Part shown: one piece after another, positions 7,968-16,651 of the stretch
Layout: each line of letters begins with the position of its first letter
How positions within the stretch are numbered: position 1 is the stretch's first letter
Assembly (NCBI GenBank): GCA_964475945.1
Contig: CAYYYF010000017.1
Span: forward strand, 1-24,927
Length of the DNA stretch: 24,927 bases
Source: JBBIQH01 sp964475945
GTDB taxonomy: Archaea; Thermoproteota; Nitrososphaeria; Nitrososphaerales; Nitrosocaldaceae
Direction: 5' to 3'
Program-made: the position numbers and the translations under genes
Notes under the pieces: model-generated
What the model was told of the DNA's origin: nothing
The model's input: the letters and a program-made list of their open reading frames with translations, nothing else
Databases searched by the model: none

Positions 7968-7976
7968 TTTTAAAAT
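7968..7976 (+). promoter_or_regulatory. TATA-like box of the thioredoxin/NHL gene
   Basis: CTTTTAAAATTAAA covers the end of ino1 and the first bases after it. Its centre near 7973 predicts a transcription start near 7999. That lies after the TTG at 7987 but just before the ATG at 8005, so the position argues for the ATG as the true start of the next gene. Confidence 0.45.
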
Positions 7977-8004
7977 TAAAATATTATTGCATGCTAGCAC
8001 CAAT

Positions 8005-9465
8005 ATGCAATTGATAAAGGCAAGGGAGTTCCCTAACTTTAAATGGCTCAATACCAAAGAGCCCCTATCTCTTGCTAAACTAAGGGGGCATGTTATAGTT
8101 CTAGACTTCTGGACATACTGCTGTATAAACTGCATGCATATGATAGCAGAGTTAACCAAACTTGAGAATAAGTACAAGGGTAAGCCTGTAGTCTTCATAG
8201 GTGTACACTCAGCAAAGTTCTACAATGAGCAGGATGCTAAGAATATAGAGCAGGCGATAATGCGCTATGAGATCGAGCATCCTGTAATTGTTGATGAGGA
8301 TATGAGCATATGGAGGGCATACAATGTTAATGCTTGGCCTACAATAATAATTATAGATCCATTGGGTAATATAGTATATAAGCGCTCAGGTGAGGGGCAG
8401 TATGAGTTGATAGATGATGTTATAGATATACTCCTTACTAGGTATGCAGATAAGTTAGCGGAGCCTGTAAGGGTTGAGGTGGAGAGGCCTAAGGTTAGCA
8501 AGAGGTTATCATTCCCTGGCAAGATATCGCTAGATCCAGATCACAGATATATTGCTATAAGCGATTCGAATAATAACAGGGTTATAGTTGCTAGGGTAAG
8601 TGATGGTAGGGTAGTATACAAGATAGGCTCTGGTAGTAAAGGCTTGCATGGTGGCCCATGGGATGAGGCAAGATTCTTCAGGCCACAGGGTATTGTATGG
8701 AGCAAGGATGCAAGCAAGATATACGTTGCTGATACAGAGAACCATGCATTAAGGGCTATAGACCTTGATAGGCAAGAGGTTAAGACCATAGCAGGTAATG
8801 GGAGGCAAGGCTATTACAGCAAGGGAGGCAATGCATTGGATGTATCCTTGAACTCTCCATGGGATCTTGCTATAAATGATGATATCCTCTTCATAGCAAT
8901 GGCTGGACTACATCAGATCTGGGCTTATTATATGAATGAGAATATAGTAAAGCCATTCGCAGGGAGTGGGTATGAAGGGTTATATGACTCAAGTTTAGAA
9001 CATGCAGAGTTTGCTCAGCCAAGCGGGCTATCTATAGATAATAATAGGTTATACGTTGCAGATAGCGAGAGCTCATCGATAAGGTTCATAGATCTTGCAG
9101 ATAGGGAGGTTAAGACAATTGTAGGGAAGGATCTCTTTGTATTTGGGTATAGAGATGGTAAGTTTGTTGATGCCTTGCTGCAACATCCATTGGGTGTTGA
9201 TGCACATGGTAGCGTTGTATACGTTGCTGATACATATAACAATGCTATAAGAGCATTAGACCTTACAAGTAGAGAGGTCAGTACCATCGTAGGAGGTAAT
9301 GCAACAGAGTGTAGAGTAGATGATAGATGCACACTAATGCTATATGAGCCCAATGATGTTAAGTTACTGGATAATAAACTTTACATAGCAGATACCAACA
9401 ACCATCTTATAAGGATCTTTGACCTTGAGAGCAAGGTTCTACATACTCTAGATATATCATTTTAA
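8005..9465 (+). CDS. Thioredoxin-like domain fused to an NHL-repeat beta-propeller (NHLRC2-like)
   Basis: About 486 residues in two parts. Residues 1-150 are a redoxin/TlpA-like thioredoxin fold with the dithiol C40-I-N-C43 inside DFWTYCCINCMHM, the variant shared with animal NHLRC2, and a later cis-Pro region (VNAWPTIIIIDP). Residues about 165-486 are a beta-propeller built from NHL repeats, seen as recurring blades YVADTENHALRAIDL, YVADSESSSIRFIDL, YVADTYNNAIRALDL and YIADTNNHLIRIFDL. No signal peptide is visible, so it is probably cytosolic. The role is unknown; the architecture suggests a redox-active or scaffolding protein. A TTG at 7987 would add six residues, but the upstream TATA position favours the ATG at 8005. 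It converges on pheA with 11 bp between. Confidence 0.88.
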   Translation: MQLIKAREFPNFKWLNTKEPLSLAKLRGHVIVLDFWTYCCINCMHMIAELTKLENKYKGKPVVFIGVHSAKFYNEQDAKNIEQAIMRYEIEHPVIVDEDMSIWRAYNVNAWPTIIIIDPLGNIVYKRSGEGQYELIDDVIDILLTRYADKLAEPVRVEVERPKVSKRLSFPGKISLDPDHRYIAISDSNNNRVIVARVSDGRVVYKIGSGSKGLHGGPWDEARFFRPQGIVWSKDASKIYVADTENHALRAIDLDRQEVKTIAGNGRQGYYSKGGNALDVSLNSPWDLAINDDILFIAMAGLHQIWAYYMNENIVKPFAGSGYEGLYDSSLEHAEFAQPSGLSIDNNRLYVADSESSSIRFIDLADREVKTIVGKDLFVFGYRDGKFVDALLQHPLGVDAHGSVVYVADTYNNAIRALDLTSREVSTIVGGNATECRVDDRCTLMLYEPNDVKLLDNKLYIADTNNHLIRIFDLESKVLHTLDISF

Positions 9466-9476
9466 TTAATTTGGTA

Positions 9477-10301
9477 TTAATGCATGGATGCTCTCTGATA
9501 GGAGCCAAGTACCTTCAAGAATACAACCTTCTCCTTAATTGCATCTAAACACTCCTTCACGCTATCATCTAACCTATGCCCCTCAAAGTCAAGGTAGAAT
9601 GCATACTCCCATGGTCTATCCTTCAATGGCCTTGATACTATCATTGTAAGGTTTATTCCTCTTTTAGCAAACTCCTCTAATATGCTATACAGAGAGCCTG
9701 CAACATGCTTTGTTATGAATATTATCGATGTCTTATCATTTCCACTCCTTTTACCATCCTTATCTGCAAGTACAAGGAATCTGGTATAGTTACTCTTGCT
9801 ATCCTCTATACCCTCAAGTATAACCTTCATACCATATACCTGGGCAGCAAGCTTACTTGCTATTGCTGCACTCTTCTCTAACCTCTTCTCTTTAAGCATC
9901 TTCACACTCCCAGCTGTATCATAGTAAGGGATGGGCTCAAACCTATGTTGTATTATAAATCCTCTACACTGCCCTAATGCCTGTGGATGTGAGTATACAT
10001 ACCTTATATCCTCTATGCTAGTGTTACCATAGCTTATTAAGCAATGCACTATCCTTAGATATATCTCAGCAGATATCTTAAGGTTAGTACTCATAAGTAG
10101 ATCATAGGTCTCATTAACACTCCCCTCAATAGAGTTCTCTATAGGAACTACAGCATAATCTACATCATTACTCTCAACTGAGTAGAATACATCTGCCAAT
10201 GTACGCTTTGGGATAAGCACTACATCATTATCATTAAAGTGCTGTAGCACTGCAAGCTCACTGTATGCACCCCTCTCACCCTGAAATGCAACCTTGGGCA
10301 T
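9477..10301 (-). CDS. pheA: Prephenate dehydratase with ACT regulatory domain
   Basis: Converts prephenate to phenylpyruvate in phenylalanine synthesis. The 274 residues comprise the catalytic domain (1 to about 180), with FQGERGAYSE, VPIENSIEGSVNETYDLL and the catalytic TRF triad at 173-175. An ACT domain (about 190-270) follows, in which AGSL (201-204) and VSRP (222-225) correspond to the GALV and ESRP phenylalanine-binding motifs, so feedback inhibition by Phe is expected. There is no chorismate mutase domain. It lies 13 bp after csl4 on the same strand, with GGAGTGAT just before the ATG as an SD-like site, so it is the last cistron of that transcript. The assignment is secure. Confidence 0.96.
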   Translation of the reverse strand: MPKVAFQGERGAYSELAVLQHFNDNDVVLIPKRTLADVFYSVESNDVDYAVVPIENSIEGSVNETYDLLMSTNLKISAEIYLRIVHCLISYGNTSIEDIRYVYSHPQALGQCRGFIIQHRFEPIPYYDTAGSVKMLKEKRLEKSAAIASKLAAQVYGMKVILEGIEDSKSNYTRFLVLADKDGKRSGNDKTSIIFITKHVAGSLYSILEEFAKRGINLTMIVSRPLKDRPWEYAFYLDFEGHRLDDSVKECLDAIKEKVVFLKVLGSYQRASMH

Positions 10302-10314
10302 ATCACTCCATTAC

Positions 10315-10872
10315 TCAGCATAATGCAAGTGCATCTATATTACCATAATCTGATGCTAACTTTCTTGTAGATGTTAGATTGCATTCTATGCACTTCACCT
10401 CATCACTGCTTACCTTAACCACATCCCCTCCACAGGAGCTGCACCTTGTATATATCACTCCTAGGTTATCATCCTTGAAGGTAAGATAAATATGCCCATT
10501 GAGTAGGCTTATCACCTTTGCCCTAACTATATCCCCTACTCTAAACATGTTGTATACCTTAACCTTACCTCTGCTTATGTATAAGGCATCGAACCTAGCA
10601 TCACTCTTTCTACCATTTATGGATAGTATTCTAACGTTAGCAATATTTGTAAGAATTGAGTGTATAAAGCCTATTATGTAATCATCCTTATTTGGTATCT
10701 GTGTATCCTTAAGAGCCTTAACCTTAACAATTCTGTTCTTTATATCGTATACTACTCTACCTATACTTGTAGACTTAACAGAGCCATTATACTCATACGT
10801 ATTATCTGAGGAGAAGAACTCCTCTATAGTTGCTATATCATCACCAGGTAATACTATCTTGCTCTCCCTCAT
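10315..10872 (-). CDS. csl4: Exosome cap subunit Csl4 (S1 domain and zinc ribbon)
   Basis: A 185-residue RNA-binding cap protein of the archaeal exosome, which degrades and tails RNA together with Rrp41/Rrp42. The order is an N-terminal beta domain (VLPGDDIATIEEFF, YEYNGSVKSTSIGRVVYD), a central S1/OB fold (VGDIVRAKVISL, IYLTFKDD) and a C-terminal zinc ribbon with Cys144, Cys147, Cys161 and Cys164. All are features of Csl4, and the length matches archaeal members. It lies between dph2 (48 bp upstream) and pheA (13 bp downstream) on the same strand. In archaea Csl4 recruits the DnaG-type subunit to the ring; that gene is not in the window. Confidence 0.93.
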   Translation of the reverse strand: MRESKIVLPGDDIATIEEFFSSDNTYEYNGSVKSTSIGRVVYDIKNRIVKVKALKDTQIPNKDDYIIGFIHSILTNIANVRILSINGRKSDARFDALYISRGKVKVYNMFRVGDIVRAKVISLLNGHIYLTFKDDNLGVIYTRCSSCGGDVVKVSSDEVKCIECNLTSTRKLASDYGNIDALALC

Positions 10873-10920
10873 AACGTATTACTAGTAAGATATTAGATTA
10901 CCATGTAATAAACTAAACTA

Positions 10921-11931
10921 CTAAAGCCAATGGGGTAGTAGGAGTAGTGAGTTCATATCCATATCCTTGCCATCTAGCATATTAAGCATCGCATATGCCT
11001 GAGGGACTGATAGCAATGGTTTAGAGAACTCGTCATCTATTGATAACCTTGGACATGCTATCTGTATGAATGCATCTACATCATTGAATACCCTTAGCCT
11101 CTCATCTGTAACCTCTGTTAATGCTATAAGTCTAACATGCTTGCCATGCCTCTCAAGCCTATTCTTTATATCCCTTACCCTATTAAGCATCAATTGACCC
11201 TCCTTAAGACCTACTACTATTCCTATCCTCTTGGCATCCAATGCCTTATACACAGCAAGTATAGCCTTCCTCTTAAGCCTCTCAGCGTAACCATTAACCT
11301 CCTTAACCTCATCATAGTATGGGTCAAGCATTAGGGTTAACTTATTGGTTGATAGCGCTACGCCTGCTGCATGGAACATACTCTGTCCTAGGAATAGGAA
11401 CGCATCAACATACTCTCTGCTATAGAACGCTGGATAGAACTCACAACCGAATACCTGAGCATCATTAAGTTGACCCTTACCTTTACCTATTGTAACGCTT
11501 ATCCCATTACCCTCTAGCAAAGATCTTACGTTAGATACTTGGTGCTTATGCTGGCTATTTGTAACCAAGCCTACATGCCTTATCCCTCTTTCCTTGAGTA
11601 TGCTTATACATTTCATTGTAACTGAATCAAATGTTATATCATCGTATGCATCAACCATTACTACACTTTTGCCTAACTCATTGAATGCTATACCATGCCC
11701 TATATGGAATAAGATATCTGCATTCAACTGCCTTGATGCATCTGTATTCAAATCACAGGAGCCATAGCATGGATCTGCTATTACATAAGCGTAGATACCA
11801 AACTTCTCACTAACCTTATCTGCAAGTATAGATACCTTTGATAGCAGTGCTTCTGGCGCATTAAATGCAACTACCCGTGGCCTTCTCTCACTTATTATAT
11901 TGTATACTCTCTCTTCATCTATGTGTATCAT
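10921..11931 (-). CDS. dph2: 2-(3-amino-3-carboxypropyl)histidine synthase (diphthamide biosynthesis Dph2)
   Basis: A noncanonical radical-SAM enzyme that transfers the aminocarboxypropyl group of SAM to a histidine of elongation factor 2, the first step of diphthamide. The three widely spaced cysteines that hold the 4Fe-4S cluster are all present, one per domain repeat: Cys55/59 in DPCYGSC, Cys163 in FGCEFY and Cys293 in IACPRLS. Length (336) and spacing match archaeal Dph2. A minus-strand TATA-like AATAAATAA (complement of about 11954-11962) lies about 26 bp before the ATG, so it can start its own leaderless transcript even though the 104-residue gene is only 38 bp upstream. csl4 and pheA follow. 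Confidence 0.95.
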   Translation of the reverse strand: MIHIDEERVYNIISERRPRVVAFNAPEALLSKVSILADKVSEKFGIYAYVIADPCYGSCDLNTDASRQLNADILFHIGHGIAFNELGKSVVMVDAYDDITFDSVTMKCISILKERGIRHVGLVTNSQHKHQVSNVRSLLEGNGISVTIGKGKGQLNDAQVFGCEFYPAFYSREYVDAFLFLGQSMFHAAGVALSTNKLTLMLDPYYDEVKEVNGYAERLKRKAILAVYKALDAKRIGIVVGLKEGQLMLNRVRDIKNRLERHGKHVRLIALTEVTDERLRVFNDVDAFIQIACPRLSIDDEFSKPLLSVPQAYAMLNMLDGKDMDMNSLLLLPHWL

Positions 11932-11969
11932 GTTATCTATGATTAGAGATGGTTATTTATTCTAATAAT

Positions 11970-12284
11970 TTATTTGAGTTTTATATGCATTTCTATTGGT
12001 AGATCCTTAACTAACTCATTGGTTAACCAATCATCGTATATCTCAACTATACCCTTCTCACTTACCCTAATCTCATGACTTATAGTTACCTTGCTACCAT
12101 CATACCTATAGAACTCTATTGTAGCCTCTCTGCTACCATTGAAACCAAGTATATCGTAAGGTAACATGATCTCTCTCCTACCATACTGTATATTGATTAG
12201 ATAGGTTCTATCCTTATAGTATACCTTACCGTATATATAACTCTGACCAAGGGTAAGATCCAAGAATATAACTATAATACTCAT
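11970..12284 (-). CDS. Hypothetical 104-residue protein
   Basis: Not recognised. The protein is predicted mostly beta: a hydrophobic first strand (MSIIVIFLDLTLG), then YIYGKVYYKDRTYLINIQYG, IMLPYDILGF, ATIEFYRYDGSKVTISHEI and a short helix near the end (YDDWLTNELVKDL). It has no cysteines, no zinc motif and no membrane helix. It starts 4 bp after the stop of the winged-helix gene, with a G-rich GAGGGT just before the ATG, so the two are almost certainly translated from one mRNA. dph2 follows after 38 bp. Tight coupling and ordinary codon use support a real gene. Function unknown; a partner of the upstream regulator is a guess from linkage only. Confidence 0.65.
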   Translation of the reverse strand: MSIIVIFLDLTLGQSYIYGKVYYKDRTYLINIQYGRREIMLPYDILGFNGSREATIEFYRYDGSKVTISHEIRVSEKGIVEIYDDWLTNELVKDLPIEMHIKLK

Positions 12285-12288
12285 ACCC

Positions 12289-12927
12289 TCATAATATGGT
12301 TAAGAGTATTGCATACTTTGCTGCTACCTCTGCCACCTTTATATCATCTGCACTACCTATAACTATAACATCACCATCATATGGCACCAACCTATTTAAT
12401 AGCAGTGCTCTTACCTCATACTCATTCTGAAGTGCATCATAATAAGCATCTGGCATTATAAACTTTGCATCTCTGTATATTAATGTTGTAGCTCCTATTG
12501 CCCCTACCTTTACTGCTGCATCCCTCTGCTCTATACCCTTTCCAATACCCTTACGTATATACTTGCTACTAACTCTAACAGCATAGTTTGCCTTACCTAT
12601 GGCTATACTGCAGTATGGTATACTTGCTTCCCTTGGCATGGCTTCTATTATATACTCATAGAGATCTTTGCCATTGTTAGTAAGTATGGTTCCCCTTCTA
12701 CCTGTTGTTACTATCCCATGCATCCTCATATGTTTTACAAGGGTTCTTATGCTACCTTCACCAAGGGCAAGATCTTTGCATAGCAGTGCTCTACTTGCTA
12801 TACCATACTTGCCCATCAACTGTATTGCTATTACAACATGTGCTATATTATAGGAGAGAACCCTGCTTGGAGCATACCTTGATGCTATATTAGATAGTAT
12901 GGTTATGAACTCATTACTAGCAACCAT
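12289..12927 (-). CDS. Winged-helix protein, DUF4443-like putative regulator
   Basis: 212 residues. The first third (about 20-95) is a winged helix-turn-helix: YGIASRALLCKDLALGEG, then SIRTLVKHMRMHGIVTTG as recognition helix and strand, and the wing GRRGTILTNNGKDLYEYI. The remainder is an alpha/beta domain with IAIGKANYAVRVSSKYI, EQRDAAVKVGAIGATTLIY and DVIVIGSADDIKVAEVAAKYAI. I know this arrangement as the archaeal DUF4443 family; the name is from memory of the pattern and not from a search. A DNA-binding role follows from the winged helix, and the C-terminal half might bind a small ligand. AAGATATAATG (complement of about 12948-12958) is a TATA-like box about 26 bp before the ATG. It heads the run 104-residue gene, dph2, csl4, pheA. 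Confidence 0.72.
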   Translation of the reverse strand: MVASNEFITILSNIASRYAPSRVLSYNIAHVVIAIQLMGKYGIASRALLCKDLALGEGSIRTLVKHMRMHGIVTTGRRGTILTNNGKDLYEYIIEAMPREASIPYCSIAIGKANYAVRVSSKYIRKGIGKGIEQRDAAVKVGAIGATTLIYRDAKFIMPDAYYDALQNEYEVRALLLNRLVPYDGDVIVIGSADDIKVAEVAAKYAILLTIL

Positions 12928-12962
12928 AAATACAATTGGTTACAACATCATTATATCTTTAT

Positions 12963-13304
12963 TTACATCTTTGATATTGTTACTAGAAGCGTATCCCCAA
13001 CCCTAGGGCTACCTATCCTATCATATACATTCTTGGTTACAGTTATACTCATCTGTATAGGTGAGTATGTTACCTGTTGTGGCTGGAATGGTATAAGCGC
13101 TGGGATTATCTTCTTCATAACCTCCTTTGTATCATCATCCAACTCCTTTATGCTATCTATCCTCTGCCTAAGTATCTCTGCTTGATCTATAGGCTCAGTC
13201 TTTATCTCCTGCTGTAATGTTAACATAACTAAACTACCATTATCAGTTATTGATCTTACCACAAACTCTAAGGTCTGCTGCATGAAGATAGTAATCCATA
13301 CCAT
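12963..13304 (-). CDS. Hypothetical 113-residue protein
   Basis: Not recognised. The first part has hydrophobic beta strands (TLEFVVRSI, GSLVMLTLQQEI). The middle is an acidic helical stretch (IDSIKELDDDTKEVMKKIIPALIPF). The end is another beta part (MSITVTKNVYDRIG, VGDTLLVTISKM) that could make a small OB- or S1-like fold, which is only a guess. A second in-frame ATG seven codons later (MQQTLEF) is a possible start. The ATG at 13304 has a TTAAAGAG box about 26 bp upstream, which favours the longer form. It lies between metG and the winged-helix gene, all on the minus strand with gaps of 63 and 35 bp. Confidence 0.6.
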   Translation of the reverse strand: MVWITIFMQQTLEFVVRSITDNGSLVMLTLQQEIKTEPIDQAEILRQRIDSIKELDDDTKEVMKKIIPALIPFQPQQVTYSPIQMSITVTKNVYDRIGSPRVGDTLLVTISKM

Positions 13305-13367
13305 AATATTAATTGATTGAAGATCTCTTTAACTAGCAGCTAAGATCATCTAAAATCATCTAAAGGT

Positions 13368-15056
13368 TTACATCAATCTTCCTAATCTGCTCTTCTGTTC
13401 CTCTATCTCTTTTGCATCTATCTTCTTGAATAATGGCTTAACTGCACCTATCCTATGCTCCGCCTTGATTGCTAGTAAAGATGCATTATCCCATCTCTCC
13501 TCATGTACAGAGCCATGCATATTCAACTGCCTCCATATAAGCTCTGCTGAGTATGGTATGTAAGGGGCAAGTAGTATTGCTAATGAGTGAACAGCGTTTA
13601 CAGATATGTAAATGCAGTTATATGCACTTGCAAGATCCGATTCAGCATCTGATCTTAACCTATTCCATGGTTCCTTGCTCTGAAAGTATTGGTTGAAGTA
13701 TGATGCAAATGATACTATCCTCCTTAACCCCTTATCAAACTCATTCCTCTCTATAAATGAGCCTACCTCATATGTTATCCTCTCTATCTCCCTTATGCTT
13801 GCTCTATCAAGGTCATCATATGCCTCTGCTCTAGACTTCCTTATACCATACCTGCTAGCGAAGGATAATGCCCTGTTTATTAGATTGCCTATATTATCAA
13901 TTAGTTCAGTATTAACCCTTGATGCAAACTCATCCCAATCAAAGTTAAGGTCCTCTTGGCTGTATGGGGTTATGAATGCAAGGTAGAACCTTAGGTAATC
14001 TGCATTGAATACCTGTAAGAAATCCCTTAGGCTTATGTACCAGTTCCTACTCTTTGATATCTTCTGCCCCTGTAGCATGAGATGCCCCCTTGTAGGTATG
14101 TAATCTGGTAACTTGAATCTAGCATCTCCTAACCTCATTGCTGGAAGGAATAGGTAATGGTGATAGACTATATCCTTGCCTATGAAATGATATATTATAC
14201 TTGAGTTCCAGAACGCTATACCATCCTCCTCATTATTTATTAACCCCTTTTTCTCTGCAAGCAGTAATGCACTTGAGATGTAGCAGAGATGGTTATCGAA
14301 CCAGCCATAGAGCACTTTGCTCTCATCCAATGGTATCTTAACCCCCCATGTTATATCTCTAGTGATATCCCAGTCTTGCAATCCTTGCTCTATCCACCTT
14401 AATACATAGTTCTTAACATCCCTCTGCAGGTTACTGTTGTTGTCAAGCCACTCCTTAAGCATCTCAGAGAAGGCTGAGAGTCTAAAGAAGTAGTGTTTGC
14501 TCTCCTTCTTCACAGGCTCCCTCTTGCATATTGCACACTTTGGCTCAAGTATCTCATCTGGAACTCTACCACAGTTCTCACATACATCTGAGTATTGGTT
14601 ATCTGCATTACAGTATGGACATCTACCTATAACATACCTATCTGGTAAGAACTTCTTATCATACTCACAGTAGTATTGCACAACCTTATCCTCATATATG
14701 TAACCCTTCCTGTAAAGGTTTAGGAAGAACTCTTGCACAAACCTTATATTCTCCTCAGAGCTTGTGCTATGGAATATATCAAATGAGATACCAAATGCCT
14801 TAAAGTCCTCTTCATCTCTATTATGCCAATACTTAACATAATCCTTAGGCTCCTTACCTTCCTGCTCAGCCTTTATAAGTATTGGAGTGCCAAAGTCATC
14901 ACTTGCACATACATGGTATACCTCATAACCCTTCATCCTGTAGTATCTTGTAAGGATATCTGCTGGTAAGTATGTTGATGCTACATGCCCTAGGTGTATC
15001 TCACCATTTGCATATGGCAGTGCACTTGTTATTATTACCCTCTTACCTGCTACCAT
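13368..15056 (-). CDS. metG: Methionyl-tRNA synthetase
   Basis: Charges tRNA-Met. The 562 residues carry the class-I signature HLGH (21-24, in PYANGEIHLGH) and KISKS (332-336) in place of KMSKS. A two-knuckle zinc insert has cysteines at about 146, 149, 159, 162, 174 and 177. The Met-pocket block YGWFDNHLCYISS and the helical anticodon-binding domain (FNQYFQSKEPW) are present. There is no C-terminal EMAP-II-like tRNA-binding domain; the chain ends shortly after the anticodon domain, so any such domain would have to be encoded elsewhere. TATTATACTG (complement, about 15080-15089) lies some 26 bp before the ATG and overlaps the end of the upstream metallohydrolase gene. Confidence 0.96.
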   Translation of the reverse strand: MVAGKRVIITSALPYANGEIHLGHVASTYLPADILTRYYRMKGYEVYHVCASDDFGTPILIKAEQEGKEPKDYVKYWHNRDEEDFKAFGISFDIFHSTSSEENIRFVQEFFLNLYRKGYIYEDKVVQYYCEYDKKFLPDRYVIGRCPYCNADNQYSDVCENCGRVPDEILEPKCAICKREPVKKESKHYFFRLSAFSEMLKEWLDNNSNLQRDVKNYVLRWIEQGLQDWDITRDITWGVKIPLDESKVLYGWFDNHLCYISSALLLAEKKGLINNEEDGIAFWNSSIIYHFIGKDIVYHHYLFLPAMRLGDARFKLPDYIPTRGHLMLQGQKISKSRNWYISLRDFLQVFNADYLRFYLAFITPYSQEDLNFDWDEFASRVNTELIDNIGNLINRALSFASRYGIRKSRAEAYDDLDRASIREIERITYEVGSFIERNEFDKGLRRIVSFASYFNQYFQSKEPWNRLRSDAESDLASAYNCIYISVNAVHSLAILLAPYIPYSAELIWRQLNMHGSVHEERWDNASLLAIKAEHRIGAVKPLFKKIDAKEIEEQKSRLGRLM

Positions 15057-15088
15057 TGCATTACATTAAACCTTAGCAGTATAATAAT

Positions 15089-16009
15089 TTAGGGTTGTGA
15101 AGTTAGATACCTGTATATGCCCTTTATACTGTTCCTTATAGAGGTTATGATATACTCTGGTATCTTGTTATTTGCATTTGATGCTACATACTTTATCATC
15201 TCACTCTCTATAGCATTGTAATCTTTAACATCATCTACAAAGCCCTTTATCATTGAGATCCAAGTGCTTACACTTGCTATAGTTGAATCAAAGACCAGGT
15301 TAGGATCATTACCTATACCAAAGTGAGGCATAAGCAGTAATCTAGCATTTAATGCCTTAAGCCTATCAACTGTAGCCATATACTGCTTATAATCAAAGCT
15401 TGGTGGAGGGGTTGTAGGTATGAAAGAGTATGGAAAACTTGGGTATAGCATGCTAACAGAGTCTGCTGTTACAATGCATGGAGTAGAGGCGTTTATGTAA
15501 ACTGCTATCTGATGTGGTGCATGACCTTCAGCAGTTATACATCTTAGCTCTATACTGCCAATATCTATGCTATACTCATCATTACTTATGCTTATTATGC
15601 TCTTACTTGGATCAACTGGTATAGGGTAACCAAATTTATTCAATGCCTGCTCACCAAATACCTCTTTAACACTTGCTATAAGCCTATCAGGGTTTAGGAT
15701 ATGCTTAACTGCCTTTGCATGTGCAACTATCTCAGCACTGCTATGCATTGCAAGGTATCCAAGCGAGCCATAGTGGTCAAGGTGTATATGAGTAGGTATT
15801 AGATAATCTATATCCTTAGTGGTAAGGTTAAGTGATGCTAGGTCATCTACTATTGTATCCTTGCTTGATGGATAACCCATATCTATAAGGGCTATATGCT
15901 CATCAACTACTAGATAGCATGCAACTGCCCTAGCATTACCTAGTGCAAGGGTATCTATGAGGTATATACTAGCATTGTTTACCTTTATCCTATCTACTAT
16001 CATACCCAA
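15089..16009 (-). CDS. Metallo-beta-lactamase-fold hydrolase
   Basis: About 306 residues. The metal-binding signature THIHLDH is complete (His74, His76, Asp78, His79), followed by a downstream His in AEGHAPHQ (about 164), the bridging Asp in TADS and a final His in MPHFG. This is a two-metal MBL enzyme of the glyoxalase-II-like group. Physiological substrate unknown; glyoxalase, lactonase or thioester hydrolase are possible. The start is probably TTG at 16009: an AGGAG lies 6 nt before it on the minus strand. ATG at 16003 (two codons later) is the alternative, with an SD spacing of 12. It is 40 bp after tfe and immediately upstream of metG, probably in the tfe transcript. Confidence 0.85.
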   Translation of the reverse strand: MGMIVDRIKVNNASIYLIDTLALGNARAVACYLVVDEHIALIDMGYPSSKDTIVDDLASLNLTTKDIDYLIPTHIHLDHYGSLGYLAMHSSAEIVAHAKAVKHILNPDRLIASVKEVFGEQALNKFGYPIPVDPSKSIISISNDEYSIDIGSIELRCITAEGHAPHQIAVYINASTPCIVTADSVSMLYPSFPYSFIPTTPPPSFDYKQYMATVDRLKALNARLLLMPHFGIGNDPNLVFDSTIASVSTWISMIKGFVDDVKDYNAIESEMIKYVASNANNKIPEYIITSIRNSIKGIYRYLTSQP

Positions 16010-16049
16010 TACATGCTCCTAATGAAAAATGAGTTATTGATACTATCAA

Positions 16050-16613
16050 TTAATTGGTGTTAATACCACTATTATTGCTATTACTATTGCTATTTTGCTT
16101 ACTCTTACTAAGCTCTTCTCTCAACTCCTTTATCTTAGCCTCTAATGCCTTCTTTAACTCTGTATTATCTATTGCATTCAATGACATCTTACATGATGGG
16201 CATCTGAAGAATACATCAACTGCCTGCTCAAATGTTAACCTCTGACACTTATCATTACCACAATGGTAGAACTGGTTATTCTCTTCATACTTTAGCCTTA
16301 TCTCCAACCTCTCAAGTATCTTACGTCTCTGCATATCTATGAATGTATCTACATTATCCCTCTTTACCCTCCATCTATACACAAGCCAGCCCTTCTTCTC
16401 ATCCCTTACCCTTATACCACTTATAAGAGCCCTGTTAAAGAGATCATATAATACCTTCCTTACAGTATTTATCTTAAGCCCAGTTGCACTTGTTATCTCC
16501 TCATCTGTAGTATCTTCATTATTCAACAATGCTCTAGCAACCTTAACATACTCTTCTCCACCTAGAAGGCTTGCTATCTTTACAAATGTATCCTCATACT
16601 CTATACTCTTCAT
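16050..16613 (-). CDS. tfe: Transcription factor E, alpha subunit (TFE)
   Basis: The archaeal homologue of TFIIE-alpha, which helps RNA polymerase open promoter DNA. An extended winged helix comes first (EEITSATGLKINTVRKVLYDL, then ISGIRVRDEKKGWLVYRWRV). A helical linker follows, then a zinc ribbon with CGNDKC and CPSCKM, then a charged helix and an Asn/Ser-rich tail. That tail is low complexity (alternating Asn and Ser) and probably disordered. The start chosen is ATG 16613 (187 residues). A GTG at 16628 in the same frame would add five residues (HNYY region) and cannot be excluded. It lies 36-38 bp after mtnA on the same strand; MBL and metG follow. Confidence 0.94.
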   Translation of the reverse strand: MKSIEYEDTFVKIASLLGGEEYVKVARALLNNEDTTDEEITSATGLKINTVRKVLYDLFNRALISGIRVRDEKKGWLVYRWRVKRDNVDTFIDMQRRKILERLEIRLKYEENNQFYHCGNDKCQRLTFEQAVDVFFRCPSCKMSLNAIDNTELKKALEAKIKELREELSKSKQNSNSNSNNSGINTN

Positions 16614-16651
16614 ATAATAATTATGCACTAATCCATTATTATGCTTAACCT

